64,000 nucleotides of DNA from Sphingomonas sp. BT-65 (lineage in GTDB: Bacteria; Pseudomonadota; Alphaproteobacteria; Sphingomonadales; Sphingomonadaceae). Under the pieces are notes generated by a model that was not told the DNA's origin, made no database searches, and worked only from the letters and a program-made list of their open reading frames with translations. The stretch covers positions 1,364,001 through 1,428,000 of the forward strand of contig NZ_JAPCIA010000001.1 of NCBI RefSeq assembly GCF_026107375.2. Reading direction: 5' to 3'. Of the stretch, positions 8,656 through 21,086 are shown one piece after another. Both the position numbers and the translations under genes were made by a program. The first letter of the stretch is position 1. Each line of letters starts with the position of its first letter.

Positions 8656-9099
8656 CTAGAAGGCGAAGTCCTTGGGCATGTTGTGGACCCAGGGCCGTAT
8701 CTCGATGAGCTCGGCAATCCGCCACCCATCCGGCGTGCGCACCAGCTTGTTGCGATACTCCACACCCATGAAGAAGACCTGCCGCTCGCCTTCGCCAAGG
8801 TCGAGGTCGAGTGGACAGGTGCAGGCGATCCGCGCATCGGCGCGGTCGCCGTCGAGCGTGATCAGCGTCGTCGAGATCGAGTGCTGCGAAAGCGGGATCC
8901 GCGACAAGGCGCGCTGCAGATAGACGATATGGTCCTCGACCCCGCTGCGGATGCCGCCGGTCACCACATCGTCAATAACGGCATCGGCGGTGAAGATCGT
9001 GCGATAAGCGTCCCAGTCACGATCATCCACCGCGAAGCAATAGCGCGCCAGAACGTCTGAAATCTCGGCGCGATCCGACAGTTGCTGAAGCGTGAGCAT
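8656..9099 (-). CDS. SnoaL/NTF2-fold protein
   Basis: A 147-residue protein with the SnoaL-like alpha+beta barrel pattern. An N-terminal helix (L-x-D-R-A-E-I-x-D-V-L-A-R-Y) is followed by D-x-R-D-W-D-A-Y-R-x-I-F-T-x-D-A, then the strand region ending G-W-R-I-A-E-L. Members include small dehydratases, isomerases and ring-hydroxylating dioxygenase beta-like subunits, so the substrate cannot be assigned. No partner gene sits next to it. The start at 9099 matches the usual family N-terminus. Confidence 0.8.
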   Translation of the reverse strand: MLTLQQLSDRAEISDVLARYCFAVDDRDWDAYRTIFTADAVIDDVVTGGIRSGVEDHIVYLQRALSRIPLSQHSISTTLITLDGDRADARIACTCPLDLDLGEGERQVFFMGVEYRNKLVRTPDGWRIAELIEIRPWVHNMPKDFAF

Positions 9100-9130
9100 G
9101 TTCGACTCCCGCTGAGGGCCGGATCAGCTT

Positions 9131-10081
9131 TTATCGCCGCTTGCGTTCGGAGTCATCCTCTTGCGCCGCGATCAGCCGGTTGATCCGCTCGACGCCGGTG
9201 ACCGCTTCATTGGCTCCGCCCCCAATCAGCGGCGCCGCGCGGCGATACAGGTCCAGCGCGCGGCGATAGTCTCCGGCTGCTTCGGCGCACAGGCCTAGGT
9301 CGAAGGTGATCGAGGGGTGGTTCGGCGCCTGCCCGTCCATCGCCTCCCACGCCGCGCATGCCCCGCGCAGATCGCGCTGGGTCTGCTTGACGATGTCCTT
9401 GAACGGACGGTTGAGCTCCTTGGGCAACCGGCTCGTACTCTCGCGGAAGCGGATGCTATAGGTCTCGACCACCGGCGCGATGTCGCGCCGCACCTCGCCC
9501 GCCACATCGAGCACCATGCCGCGCACCGTCTCCTCCACCGTGCGCGGCGGGTTCTCCCCGCGGCACCAGCTCACCTCGTCGCGGCGCGGCTTGGCGGCGG
9601 AATAGACGATGCGCCCGTCGGCCCTTCGCGTCAGCCGCAGATCGGCGTTGAGATCGACCACGCGCCGCGTGCAATTGACCTCGACCTCGGCCTCGCGCAG
9701 GCATTTGCCGCTGTCCTTGCCGCCCTCGCGCTCGACGCAGCGCTTCTCTTTCCGCTGGAAGCGATTCTCCTGCACGCCGCTCGACACCGCGCCGCTCAGC
9801 ACGCCATCGGGCGCCGCACCGCCGCCGAACGCACCAATCAGGTCGAAATGCGGCCGCCCCTCGATATCGGGCTGCGACAGCGCGCGCTCGATCGCCATCT
9901 CGAGCTGCCGCCCGTCCTGGCCATTGAACCGGTCGATCCCCAGCGAGTCGAGCATCGCCGCCTCGCGATGCGGCGCGGCGAACTTGCCCGTCATCCGCAC
10001 CGCCTCGGCATATGCCGGCCCGGCCGCGACCATCCCCACCGCGCACAGCGCGACCTGCCACCCGAACCGCTTCGTCCGCAT
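9131..10081 (-). CDS. exported protein of unknown function with TPR-like C-terminus
   Basis: 316 residues. Residues 1-26 form a Sec signal peptide (basic start, hydrophobic core, then A-x-A), so the protein is probably periplasmic or attached to the outer membrane. The middle is rich in charged residues and has several Cys that could form disulphides. Residues near 250-300 (A-P-N-H-P-x-x-x-F-D-L-G-L-C-A-E-A-A-G-D-Y and following) look like a tetratricopeptide repeat pair. I do not recognise the family. It is transcribed away from the ATP synthase operon. Confidence 0.7.
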   Translation of the reverse strand: MRTKRFGWQVALCAVGMVAAGPAYAEAVRMTGKFAAPHREAAMLDSLGIDRFNGQDGRQLEMAIERALSQPDIEGRPHFDLIGAFGGGAAPDGVLSGAVSSGVQENRFQRKEKRCVEREGGKDSGKCLREAEVEVNCTRRVVDLNADLRLTRRADGRIVYSAAKPRRDEVSWCRGENPPRTVEETVRGMVLDVAGEVRRDIAPVVETYSIRFRESTSRLPKELNRPFKDIVKQTQRDLRGACAAWEAMDGQAPNHPSITFDLGLCAEAAGDYRRALDLYRRAAPLIGGGANEAVTGVERINRLIAAQEDDSERKRR

Positions 10082-10217
10082 GATTCCCCCCGCAAGGATC
10101 GTGAACCCCGTTACGGTGTCGCATCGAAGTCACCGCATCGCAACACCCAGCACAGCCGCATGTCACCCGGGTTGCATCCCCCGCCCCCCTTTGCTACGCG
10201 CCCGCCAACCCAAGCGG

Positions 10218-10250
10218 GGCTGCCGGGTTCGTCGGCGTGCCCCTTTTTCG
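10218..10250 (+). promoter_or_regulatory. hairpin with T-run in the atp operon leader
   Basis: GGGGC (10218-10222) and GCCG (10224-10227) pair with CGGC (10235-10238) and GCCCC (10241-10245), followed by TTTTT (10246-10250). It has the form of an intrinsic terminator on the plus strand, but the upstream gene is on the other strand. It may therefore lie in the 5' leader of atpH, which starts 42 bases later, and act as an attenuator; alternatively it ends an unseen transcript. Confidence 0.45.
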
Positions 10251-10291
10251 CATGGGGCCATTTCGAAGATTCCTAGAGGAAGCACGCGTCC

Positions 10292-10846
10292 GTGGAGAAT
10301 TCCGGCGGTATTCAAGCAAGTCTAAGTGGACGCTATGCGACCGCTCTGTTCGAACTGGCGCGTGAGAATGGCGCGATCGACAAGGTCGAATCGAACCTTG
10401 CCACGATAAAGCAGGCGCTGGCCGATTCGCCCGAATTCGCCGCGCTCACCAGCAGCCCGCTGATCGCCCGCAGCGATGCGGCCAAGGGCGTCGCTGCGGC
10501 CGCCGGGGCGATGAAGCTCGATTCGCTCACCGCCAACTTCCTCGGCGTGCTCGCGCAGAACCGGCGCCTCGCCGCGCTGCCCGGCATCGTCCGCGACTTC
10601 CGCACGCTCGCCGCGCGCCATCGCGGTGAGACCACCGCTGAGATCGTCTCGGCGCATCCCCTTTCGGCTTCGCAGGTCACCGAGCTCAAGGCGCAGCTGC
10701 GCCAGCGCGTCGGCCGCGACGTCAATGTCGACCTGTCGGTCGATCCCGCGCTCCTGGGCGGCCTGGTCGTAAAGATCGGCAGCCAGATGATCGACAGCTC
10801 GATCAAGACCCGTCTCAATTCCCTCGCGCACGCAATGAAGGGCTGA
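10292..10846 (+). CDS. atpH: ATP synthase F1 subunit delta
   Basis: A 184-residue OSCP/delta subunit, which joins the F1 head to the peripheral stalk of the membrane ATP synthase. The N-terminus has the family pattern G-R-Y-A-T-A-L-F-E-L-A, and the C-terminal part has the L-x-L-x-x-x-x-D-P-x-x-x-G-G-x-x-x-x-I-G motif. I take GTG 10292 as start because it gives the usual length and an AGAGGAAG ribosome site lies about 13 bases upstream. It is the first gene of atpH-A-G-D-C. The membrane-sector genes are not in this window, as is normal for alphaproteobacteria. Confidence 0.95.
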   Translation: MENSGGIQASLSGRYATALFELARENGAIDKVESNLATIKQALADSPEFAALTSSPLIARSDAAKGVAAAAGAMKLDSLTANFLGVLAQNRRLAALPGIVRDFRTLAARHRGETTAEIVSAHPLSASQVTELKAQLRQRVGRDVNVDLSVDPALLGGLVVKIGSQMIDSSIKTRLNSLAHAMKG

Positions 10847-12418
<1,572 letters not shown>

Positions 12419-12425
12419 TCTCCAT

Positions 12426-12446
12426 CCCGGCCGCTCCGCGGCCGGG
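12426..12446 (+). other. perfect hairpin between atpA and atpG
   Basis: CCCGGCCGC (12426-12434) and GCGGCCGGG (12438-12446) form a 9-bp stem with a TCC loop in the 46-base gap between two operon genes. No T-run follows, so transcription should continue. Such hairpins often protect an upstream mRNA end or adjust relative expression. Confidence 0.5.
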
Positions 12447-12464
12447 GCTAGAAACGGACGATAA

Positions 12465-13342
12465 ATGGCCAGCCTCAAGGCACTCAAGGTCCGCATCGGC
12501 TCGGTGAAGTCGACGCAGAAGATCACCAAGGCGATGAAGATGGTCGCCGCCGCCAAACTGCGCCGCGCGCAGGAGGCGGCCGAGGCCGGACGCCCCTATG
12601 CCCAGCGCATCGAAGCGGTCGTCGCCAGCCTCGCCGGCAAGGTGAGCATCAGCGAGAACTCGCACAAGCTGCTCGCCGGCACCGGCAAGGACCAGGTCCA
12701 CCTGTTCGTGGTCGCGACCTCGGACAAGGGCCTCGCCGGCGCGTTCAACACCAACATCGCGCGTCTCGCGCGCCGCCGCGCGCAGGAGCTGGTGGCCGAG
12801 GGCAAGACGGTCAAGTTCTACACCATCGGCCGCAAGGGCCGCGCGGTGCTGAACCGCCTGTTCCCCAAGGACATGCATCATTCGATCGAGCCAGGCGATC
12901 TCGGCAAGCTCGGCTTTGCCGATGCGCGTGACTATGCCGACGACCTGATCCGCCGCTTCGAGGCGGGCGAGTTCGACGTCGCACACTTGTTCTACTCGAA
13001 CTTCAAGTCGGTGCTGACGCAGGAGCCGACCGGGCAGCAGATCATCCCCGTCCCGGTCGCGCAGGACGCGGCGGAGGCATCGCCTTCGACTGCCGCCGTT
13101 ACCTACGAGCCCGATGAGGAATCGATCCTCGCCGACCTGCTGCCGCGCAACGTCGCGATCCAGCTCTACCGCGCGATCCGCGAGAATGCCGCGTCGGAGC
13201 AGGGCAGCAAGATGACGGCGATGGACAATGCCACGCGCAACGCGGGCGACCTGATCAAGCGCCTGTCGATCCAGTATAACCGCGCACGTCAGGCCGCGAT
13301 CACGACCGAGCTGGTCGAGATCATCTCGGGCGCCGAAGCGCT

Positions 13343-13346
<4 letters not shown>
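12465..13346 (+). CDS. atpG: ATP synthase F1 subunit gamma
   Basis: 293 residues, the central rotor shaft of F1. The N-terminus L-K-x-R-I-x-S-V-K-S-T-Q-K-I-T-K-A-M-K-M-V is the conserved coiled-coil start, and the C-terminal helix carries N-A-x-x-x-x-x-x-L-x-x-x-Y-N-x-x-R-Q-A-x-I-T-x-E-L. Both helices insert into the alpha/beta head. Its stop overlaps the next gene by four bases (GTGA), coupling it to a lipoprotein gene that is not a normal ATP synthase subunit. Confidence 0.97.
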
Positions 13347-15458
<2,112 letters not shown>

Positions 15459-15468
15459 CGCCATCTAA

Positions 15469-15492
15469 CCCTCTCCCCCTTGCGGGAGAGGG
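15469..15492. repeat. short REP-like palindrome before atpC
   Basis: CCCTCTCCC (15469-15477) and GGGAGAGGG (15484-15492) form a 9-bp hairpin with a 6-base loop. It resembles the CT/GA-rich palindromes at 32281, 38120, 56809 and 61463 and lies in the gap between atpD and atpC. Confidence 0.55.
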
Positions 15493-15509
15493 CAATTGGA
15501 AGACCGGAT

Positions 15510-15767
15510 ATGCCGCTGCACTTCGAACTCGTCACCCCCGAGAAGCTCGTCCGCTCCGAGGAAGTCCATATGGTCGTCGTTCCCGGCACCGAGGGCGACT
15601 TCGGCGTACTCGAGGGCCATGCCCCGCTGATGTCGACCATCCGCGACGGCAATATCGAAATCTACAAGACCGCGGGCGGCAACGCGCCCGAGATCGTTCG
15701 CGTCGAGGGCGGATTCGCCGAGGTGAACGAGAAGGGTCTCACGGTCCTGGCCGAGAAGGCCGACTGA
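15510..15767 (+). CDS. atpC: ATP synthase F1 subunit epsilon
   Basis: I place the start at ATG 15510 (85 aa), because the open frame from 15480 begins inside a palindrome and the family starts at [10 protein letters not shown]. The protein covers the N-terminal beta-sandwich ([16 protein letters not shown]). The long C-terminal helical hairpin of E. coli epsilon is absent, as is usual in alphaproteobacteria. It is the last gene of the atp operon, followed by a clear terminator. Confidence 0.95.
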   Translation: MPLHFELVTPEKLVRSEEVHMVVVPGTEGDFGVLEGHAPLMSTIRDGNIEIYKTAGGNAPEIVRVEGGFAEVNEKGLTVLAEKAD

Positions 15768-15790
15768 CCGGTCTCGCTAACCGGACGCAG

Positions 15791-15825
15791 AGGCCGCGGG
15801 CAATCCCCCGCGGCCTTTGTCTTTT
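15791..15825 (+). terminator. rho-independent terminator of the atp operon
   Basis: AGGCCGCGGG (15791-15800) pairs with CCCGCGGCCT (15807-15816) over a 6-base loop and is followed by TTGTCTTTT. It can also serve the convergent DUF6265 gene that ends at 15831. Confidence 0.85.
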
Positions 15826-15830
15826 AGGGC

Positions 15831-16274
15831 TTACCGCACGCGGCGATAGTTGAACCGCATCGGCTTGCGGCCGTCCGCCAGCGAGATCTCCGCAGTGAGC
15901 GCGTCGCCCTTTACCCGGTAATGGATGCGCTGCGGATAATCGTGCGCGGCGTTGACGAAGGTCACGCCCTCCCCGCCCGCGACCGCGCGGAACGCCACCG
16001 GCGGCTTGCCGCCTGGCTGCGCGAGATAGACCGCGGTATCGCCGTCCATCGCGATCCGCATGAACTCGAATTCCGACGTCTTCCCGCCGCGCACCGTTTG
16101 CGAGACTCCCAGCATCATTCCGCCGGCCGCCGGCAGCCATTGCTCGCAAGTCTGCCCGCGCGCGCCCTCGACGGTGCACCACCGCCCCGCCAGCCACTCG
16201 GGAAGTCCGGTGCTTGGCGACGTCGCGGCCGCAGGCAGCGCGATGGCCAAGGCGGCCAATGAAGCTCGGATCAT
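15831..16274 (-). CDS. DUF6265 family exported protein
   Basis: With ATG 16274 as start (147 aa) the protein opens with a signal peptide (hydrophobic stretch ending in A-A-A-T). The mature part matches the DUF6265 pattern: W-L-A-G-R-W, then E-Q-W-L-P-A-A-G-G-M-M-L-G and a C-terminal H-D-Y-P-Q-R-I-x-Y. The fold is probably a small beta-barrel; the function is unknown. The start is supported by a strong AGGGAGGGA site a few bases upstream, so the longer frame to 16493 is rejected. Confidence 0.8.
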   Translation of the reverse strand: MIRASLAALAIALPAAATSPSTGLPEWLAGRWCTVEGARGQTCEQWLPAAGGMMLGVSQTVRGGKTSEFEFMRIAMDGDTAVYLAQPGGKPPVAFRAVAGGEGVTFVNAAHDYPQRIHYRVKGDALTAEISLADGRKPMRFNYRRVR

Positions 16275-16355
16275 GTCATGTCCCTCCCTATGGGGTTCGT
16301 ATAGGCGCCGCTGCCCCCACTGGCTTGAACCGATGCGACATGCCAAGCTCCGTGC

Positions 16356-17066
16356 GTGCACTATGCCGAAACGCCTCCGCCTCCGGAACTTGAGGGTCTG
16401 GTGGAGGCCGTGTGGACGCTCAACGTCGCCACGGAAGGCTGGGTCGATCACCAGGCGGTGCCGGATGGCTGTATCGAGCTGATCCGCCGCCATTCAGGTC
16501 GTTCGGTCTGGCGGCGCGAGCAGCCCGGACTGTTCGTCACCGGTCTCGCACTGCGCCCCGCAATGCTGCGGTTCAGCGGCGACGCCCGCTTCACCGGCAT
16601 TCGCCTCTGGCCATGGGCCTGGCACGCGCTCGGCGGCGCGCCCTGCCGCGACTTCGCCGACGACTGGCGTCCAGTCAACGACGATTCGCCCCTCGCCGCG
16701 CTGTTTCCCGACGACGGCGACCCGACGCCGCGCCTCGCCGCCGCCTTTCGCGGGCTCGCCCCGCCGCCGCTGGCCGCGATCCGCCATGTCGCGTCGGTGG
16801 CCCTCCTGGCGCGGCTTGCGGGTCTGTCCGAACGCCAGCTTCAACGAATCTGCGCGCGCGAGACCGGCATGCCTCCGCGCAGTTACCTGCGCCTGCTGCG
16901 CTTCCGCACCGCGGTCGCCGCAGTCCAGCGCCCCGACGCGCTGCTGGCGGATACCGCGACCGCGTCGGGCTACGCCGATCAGGCGCACATGACCCGCGAG
17001 TTCCGGTCGCTGGGCGGGCTGCCGCCGGCGCGGGCGCGCAAACGCGCAAAAGGGCCGTTCATCTGA
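16356..17066 (+). CDS. AraC-family transcriptional regulator
   Basis: 236 residues starting at GTG 16356. The N-terminal part (about 1-120) resembles the DUF6597 sensing domain, with P-D-G-C-I-E-L and F-x-G-I-R-L motifs. The C-terminal part carries the double helix-turn-helix: L-A-R-L-A-G-L-S-E-R-Q-L-Q-R in the first, then G-Y-A-D-Q-A-H-M-T-R-E-F-R near 208-220, the hallmark of the second AraC helix. It is divergent from the DUF6265 gene with an 81-base gap, so it may control that gene or itself; the inducer is unknown. Confidence 0.88.
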   Translation: MHYAETPPPPELEGLVEAVWTLNVATEGWVDHQAVPDGCIELIRRHSGRSVWRREQPGLFVTGLALRPAMLRFSGDARFTGIRLWPWAWHALGGAPCRDFADDWRPVNDDSPLAALFPDDGDPTPRLAAAFRGLAPPPLAAIRHVASVALLARLAGLSERQLQRICARETGMPPRSYLRLLRFRTAVAAVQRPDALLADTATASGYADQAHMTREFRSLGGLPPARARKRAKGPFI

Positions 17067-17149
17067 CCCGCCCGCTTCGGCGCGATGGTTAGGAACTTGT
17101 CAAATCTTGCCCGCTATCCCCTCGGTGTTGGAGTAATCGGGGAACAAGC

Positions 17150-18688
17150 GTGAGCGCATTCGGACGTCGCAGCGGACCAGGGGCAACACCGGCCCGGCCG
17201 GCCTTCGGCGTCGCGCGGCCGATGCAGGGCGGCGCGCCCTCCGCACGCCAGGCCGAGCCGCTCGGTGGCGACCAGTTCCCGCCGCTCCACGACGTGCCGC
17301 TCCCCGGCGCCAGCCAGCATGAGGCGGACAAGCCCGAGGCTCTCAACAGCCAGTCGGACGCGATGCAGCGCCTGGCCGACCGTCAGGCCGCGACCGGCGA
17401 GCCGAGCTCGTCGCGCAGCGAAGGCTTCGAGGCCTCGATCCACCGCATCAAGGAGCAGGTGCTTCCCCGCCTGCTCGAGCGAGTCGATCCCGAGGCGGCG
17501 GCGACACTCAACAAGGACGAGCTTGCCGAGGAATTCCGGCCGATCATCGGCGAGGTGCTCGCCGAGCTCAAGCTGACGCTCAACCGCCGCGAGCAGTTCG
17601 CGCTCGAAAAGGTGCTGGTCGACGAGCTGCTCGGCCTCGGCCCGCTCGAGGAGCTGCTCGCCGACAGCGCGATCAGCGACATCATGGTCAACGGCCCCGA
17701 CCAGACTTTCATCGAGCGCAAGGGCAAGCTCGAGCTCGCCAATATCCAGTTCCGCGACGAGGAGCATCTGTTCCAGATCGCACAGCGTATCTGCAACTCG
17801 GTCGGCCGCCGCGTCGACCAGACCACCCCGCTCGCTGACGCGCGCCTCAAGGACGGCTCCCGCGTCAACGTGATCGTCCCGCCGCTGTCACTGCGCGGCA
17901 CCGCGATCTCGATCCGTAAATTCTCCGACAAGCCGATCACCCTCGACATGATGGCGGGCTTCGGCTCGATGTCGCAGAAGATGGCGACCTGCCTCAAGAT
18001 CGCCGGCGCCAGCCGCTTCAACATCGTCATCTCGGGCGGCACCGGCTCGGGTAAGACGACGATGCTCAACGCGCTGTCGAAGATGATCGACCCGGGCGAG
18101 CGCGTGCTGACGATCGAGGACGCGGCCGAGCTTCGGCTCCAGCAGCCGCACTGGCTCCCGCTCGAAACCCGTCCGCCCAACCTCGAGGGCCAGGGCGAGA
18201 TCACCATCCGCGACCTCGTCAAGAACGCGCTGCGTATGCGCCCCGATCGCATCATCCTCGGCGAAATTCGCGGATCGGAGTGTTTCGACCTCCTGTCCGC
18301 GATGAACACCGGCCATGACGGCTCGATGTGCACGCTCCACTCCAACAGCCCGCGCGAGTGCCTCGGCCGTATGGAGAACATGGTCATGATGGGCGACATC
18401 AAGATCCCCAAGGAAGCGATCAGCCGCCAGATCGCCGACTCGGTCGACCTCATCGTCCAGGTCAAGCGCCTGCGCGACGGCAGCCGCCGCGTCACCAACA
18501 TCACCGAGGTGATCGGCATGGAGGGCCCAGTGATCGTCACGCAGGAGCTGTTCAAGTTCGAGTATCTCGATGAAAGCTCGGACGGCAAGATCATTGGCGA
18601 ATACCGCTCGATGGGCCTGCGCCCCTACACACTCGAAAAGGCGCGCTCGTTCGGCTTCGACCAGGCGCTGCTCGAGGCTTGCCTCTGA
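17150..18688 (+). CDS. cpaF: Tad/Flp pilus secretion ATPase CpaF
   Basis: 512 residues. After a disordered first ~90 residues there is the helical N-terminal domain and then the type II/IV secretion ATPase core: Walker A G-G-T-G-S-G-K-T-T near 297-305, a Walker B region (R-I-I-L-G-E-I-R-G) and T-G-H-D-G-S-M-C-T-L-H-S-N, matching the His box. It powers assembly of Flp-type pili at the inner membrane. The start is GTG 17150. No other cpa/tad gene is adjacent, so this copy stands alone here. Confidence 0.93.
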   Translation: MSAFGRRSGPGATPARPAFGVARPMQGGAPSARQAEPLGGDQFPPLHDVPLPGASQHEADKPEALNSQSDAMQRLADRQAATGEPSSSRSEGFEASIHRIKEQVLPRLLERVDPEAAATLNKDELAEEFRPIIGEVLAELKLTLNRREQFALEKVLVDELLGLGPLEELLADSAISDIMVNGPDQTFIERKGKLELANIQFRDEEHLFQIAQRICNSVGRRVDQTTPLADARLKDGSRVNVIVPPLSLRGTAISIRKFSDKPITLDMMAGFGSMSQKMATCLKIAGASRFNIVISGGTGSGKTTMLNALSKMIDPGERVLTIEDAAELRLQQPHWLPLETRPPNLEGQGEITIRDLVKNALRMRPDRIILGEIRGSECFDLLSAMNTGHDGSMCTLHSNSPRECLGRMENMVMMGDIKIPKEAISRQIADSVDLIVQVKRLRDGSRRVTNITEVIGMEGPVIVTQELFKFEYLDESSDGKIIGEYRSMGLRPYTLEKARSFGFDQALLEACL

Positions 18689-18779
18689 TCGCTCGCCCGC
18701 AGCGAGGCGTTTGCAAACGGGACATTAACCACGCCCGCAACGGCTGGCGCCTGTCCATGCGCGCGATACGCTCGCTGGC

Positions 18780-19964
18780 ATGGATCTCCGCGCGGCCATG
18801 ACCTTCGTTCTTGCCCTATTCGCACTGCTCGCGCCGGCCCCGGATGTGCAGGCGGCTCCCGCGGTCTCCCAGCTCGCCGCGGACACCGAAGCGCGCTGGG
18901 TCCCGTTCGAGCTGACCCCGGGCAATCAGATCCGCTTCCGCACCCTGCTCAACGGCCGCTGGGCCGCCGCGATCCTCGACACCGGCGTCACCGACACCGC
19001 GGTCTCGGCGCGGTTCGCGCGTGCCGCGGGGATGAAGCCGCTCGTCGCCGGCCGCGCCGATGCGATCGGCGGCAGCGTGGCGCTCAACTGGGGCGCGGTC
19101 GAGCGCGTCGAGGTCGGCGGGCTGGTGCGCACCGGCGGGCGCATCGCGATCATCGATGCCGATCCGCGCGTCACCGGCGCGGCGCCGGTCGACCTGTTCA
19201 TCGGCGCCGACCTGCTCGCCGCCTACGCGCTCGAGATCGACTATGACGCCCAGCGTTTCCGCCTACTCCCGTCAGGCCGGATGCCGTTCCGCGGTACCAC
19301 AACGCCGTTGCGGCTCGCCGGGCCGACCGGCCTGTATCTGAGCGAGCTGGACATTGGCGGCCGCCGCCACCGCCCCGTGATCGTCGATACCGGCGACGGC
19401 AGCATGGTCACCCTCACCAGCACCGCGTGGCGCGGGATCGAGGGTGCGGGCGGACCGGTGACCACCGCAATCGCCTATGGCCTGGGCGGAGAGGTCGAGA
19501 GCGAGGTCACGATTCTGCCCGCGCTGCGCATCGCGGCGCTGCCGGCGAGCGAAGTTGAATTGCGGATCGAGCCTGACAGCGGCTTCTCCGCGCGCAAGGG
19601 CGCCGCGGGTCGTGTCGGCGGCGGGCTGCTGCGGCGGCATCGCGTGCTGCTCGATCCCGGCGCGGGCCGGATGATCCTCGCCCCTGCCGCGCGCAGCGAC
19701 TGGCCGGTGACGCGCTCGACCAGCGGATTGATGGTGAGCCAGCGCGGCGACCGGCTGCGCGTCCTGCACGTGATGCGCGGAGGCCCCGCGGCAGCGGAAT
19801 GGCGCGCGGGCATGGAGATCTGCACGATCGACGGCGCGCCGATCCCGCCAGCCTATGCGATCAGCCCGATCGCCGGCTGGTCCACCGGCGCGCCCGGACG
19901 GACCGTGCGGCTCGGCCTGTGCGACGGCGGCGAGCGCAGCCTCACCCTCGCCCGCTTCTACTGA
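18780..19964 (+). CDS. exported retropepsin-like aspartyl protease with PDZ-like tail
   Basis: 394 residues with a signal peptide (1-26, ending V-Q-A-A). Two D-T-G motifs, at 67-69 (I-L-D-T-G-V) and 203-205 (I-V-D-T-G-D), give the two half-sites of a tandem retropepsin-like protein. G-A-D-L-L-A-A-Y between them matches the flap region of the aspartyl protease family. The last ~75 residues (L-R-V-L-x-V-x-x-G-G-P-A-A and following) look like a PDZ domain. The likely site is the periplasm; the substrate is unknown. It is a single-gene unit after cpaF. Confidence 0.8.
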   Translation: MDLRAAMTFVLALFALLAPAPDVQAAPAVSQLAADTEARWVPFELTPGNQIRFRTLLNGRWAAAILDTGVTDTAVSARFARAAGMKPLVAGRADAIGGSVALNWGAVERVEVGGLVRTGGRIAIIDADPRVTGAAPVDLFIGADLLAAYALEIDYDAQRFRLLPSGRMPFRGTTTPLRLAGPTGLYLSELDIGGRRHRPVIVDTGDGSMVTLTSTAWRGIEGAGGPVTTAIAYGLGGEVESEVTILPALRIAALPASEVELRIEPDSGFSARKGAAGRVGGGLLRRHRVLLDPGAGRMILAPAARSDWPVTRSTSGLMVSQRGDRLRVLHVMRGGPAAAEWRAGMEICTIDGAPIPPAYAISPIAGWSTGAPGRTVRLGLCDGGERSLTLARFY

Positions 19965-19974
19965 GACCGGGCGG

Positions 19975-20172
19975 TCAGCCCTTGATCGCCAGCGCCGCGG
20001 TCACCACCGCTGCGAGCATCGCCATCACCTGGATCAGCGTCCACGGCACCCAGCCGACCCGGTCGGGATCGCTGCGCCTCGTGCGGCGCCAGTCGGCGAA
20101 ACCGCTGCCCGCCGCGACCGCCACGAAGGCCCCCACGCCAATCCATAACGGCCCCAATAACGCCACTTGCAT
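19975..20172 (-). CDS. small two-TM membrane protein
   Basis: A 65-residue protein with two hydrophobic segments (about 3-22 and 43-63) joined by a basic/acidic loop with D-W-R-R-x-x-R-x-D-x-D-R-V-G. From memory this layout recurs in sphingomonad small membrane proteins; I know no function. It lies on the minus strand between two plus-strand genes. The hydrophobic pattern makes it more likely real than a shadow frame. Confidence 0.6.
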   Translation of the reverse strand: MQVALLGPLWIGVGAFVAVAAGSGFADWRRTRRSDPDRVGWVPWTLIQVMAMLAAVVTAALAIKG

Positions 20173-20221
20173 CGCCGCTCGCTCCGCTTCACCAATCGGT
20201 CCCCATCAGAGAGGAGCCGAT

Positions 20222-21052
20222 ATGCGCCACGCCCTGACCCTTGTTGCCGTCACCGCTTCCGCCATGCTGGCCACCGCCGCGATCGGCGCGCCCCAGATGG
20301 GAAGCGTCAGCCAGGAATTGAAGGACGCGGTCGCCGCGCCCACCCGCACCCCGGCCAATACCGCGCGCGACAAATATCGCCACCCGGCCGAAACCCTCGC
20401 CTTTTTCGGGGTCAAGCCGACCGACACGGTGGTCGAGCTATGGCCCGGCGGTGGCTGGTACACCGAGATTCTCGCCCCCTATCTCAAGAAGGGCCGCGGC
20501 ACGCTGTGGGCGGCGGCGCCCTGGCCGAACGGGATCAAGGGCGCGCAGAACCTGCGCCAGAAGGATTCGACCACCTATGGCGAGGTCGCCTTCGCCGCCT
20601 TCCCGGTGTGGAACGAGGGCGAGCCCAAGATCCGTGACAACAGCGTCGACGTCGTGCTCACCTTCCGCAACGTCCACAACTGGCGGATGGGCTATCAGCG
20701 TGAGGACAAGGCGGATTATTCGCCCGAAGCGTTCAAGCAGATCTTCGCGATGCTCAAGCCCGGCGGCACGCTCGGCATCGAGGATCACCGCCTGCCCGAG
20801 AATGCCGATGCCGAGCGCGAGCGGACCAGCGGCTACATCAAGGTCTCGACGATCAAGAAGCTCGCCGCCGATGCCGGCTTCGAGTTCGTCGCGTCGAGCG
20901 AGGTCAACGCCAATCCCAAGGACACCGCCGACTGGCCCAAGGGTGTCTGGACCCTACCCCCGAGCTATACGCTCAAGGACGTCGATCGCACCAAGTACGA
21001 GGCGATCGGCGAGAGCGACCGCATGACGCTCAAGTTCCGCAAGCCCGGCTGA
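20222..21052 (+). CDS. exported class I SAM-dependent methyltransferase-like protein
   Basis: I start at ATG 20222 (276 aa), preceded by AGAGAGGAG; the longer frame from 19799 runs through the previous gene. Residues 1-22 form a signal peptide. The core resembles the predicted-methyltransferase family COG4798: V-V-E-L-W-P-G-G-G-W-Y-T-E-I-L-A-P-Y (the SAM loop), then V-D-V-V-L-T-F-R-N-V-H-N-W and L-K-P-G-G-T-L-G-I-E-D-H-R. An export signal on a SAM-type fold is unusual, because SAM is cytoplasmic, but this is typical of the family. The substrate is unknown. Confidence 0.82.
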   Translation: MRHALTLVAVTASAMLATAAIGAPQMGSVSQELKDAVAAPTRTPANTARDKYRHPAETLAFFGVKPTDTVVELWPGGGWYTEILAPYLKKGRGTLWAAAPWPNGIKGAQNLRQKDSTTYGEVAFAAFPVWNEGEPKIRDNSVDVVLTFRNVHNWRMGYQREDKADYSPEAFKQIFAMLKPGGTLGIEDHRLPENADAERERTSGYIKVSTIKKLAADAGFEFVASSEVNANPKDTADWPKGVWTLPPSYTLKDVDRTKYEAIGESDRMTLKFRKPG

Positions 21053-21061
21053 CCGCGCAAC

Positions 21062-21086
21062 GGGGCCGTGACGCTCACGGCCCCTT
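21062..21086. terminator. bidirectional hairpin terminator
   Basis: GGGGCCGTGA (21062-21071) pairs with TCACGGCCCC (21075-21084) over a CGC loop, with TT following on the plus strand. It sits between the methyltransferase gene and the convergent amidohydrolase, overlapping the last codons of the latter. The T-run is short. Confidence 0.65.
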
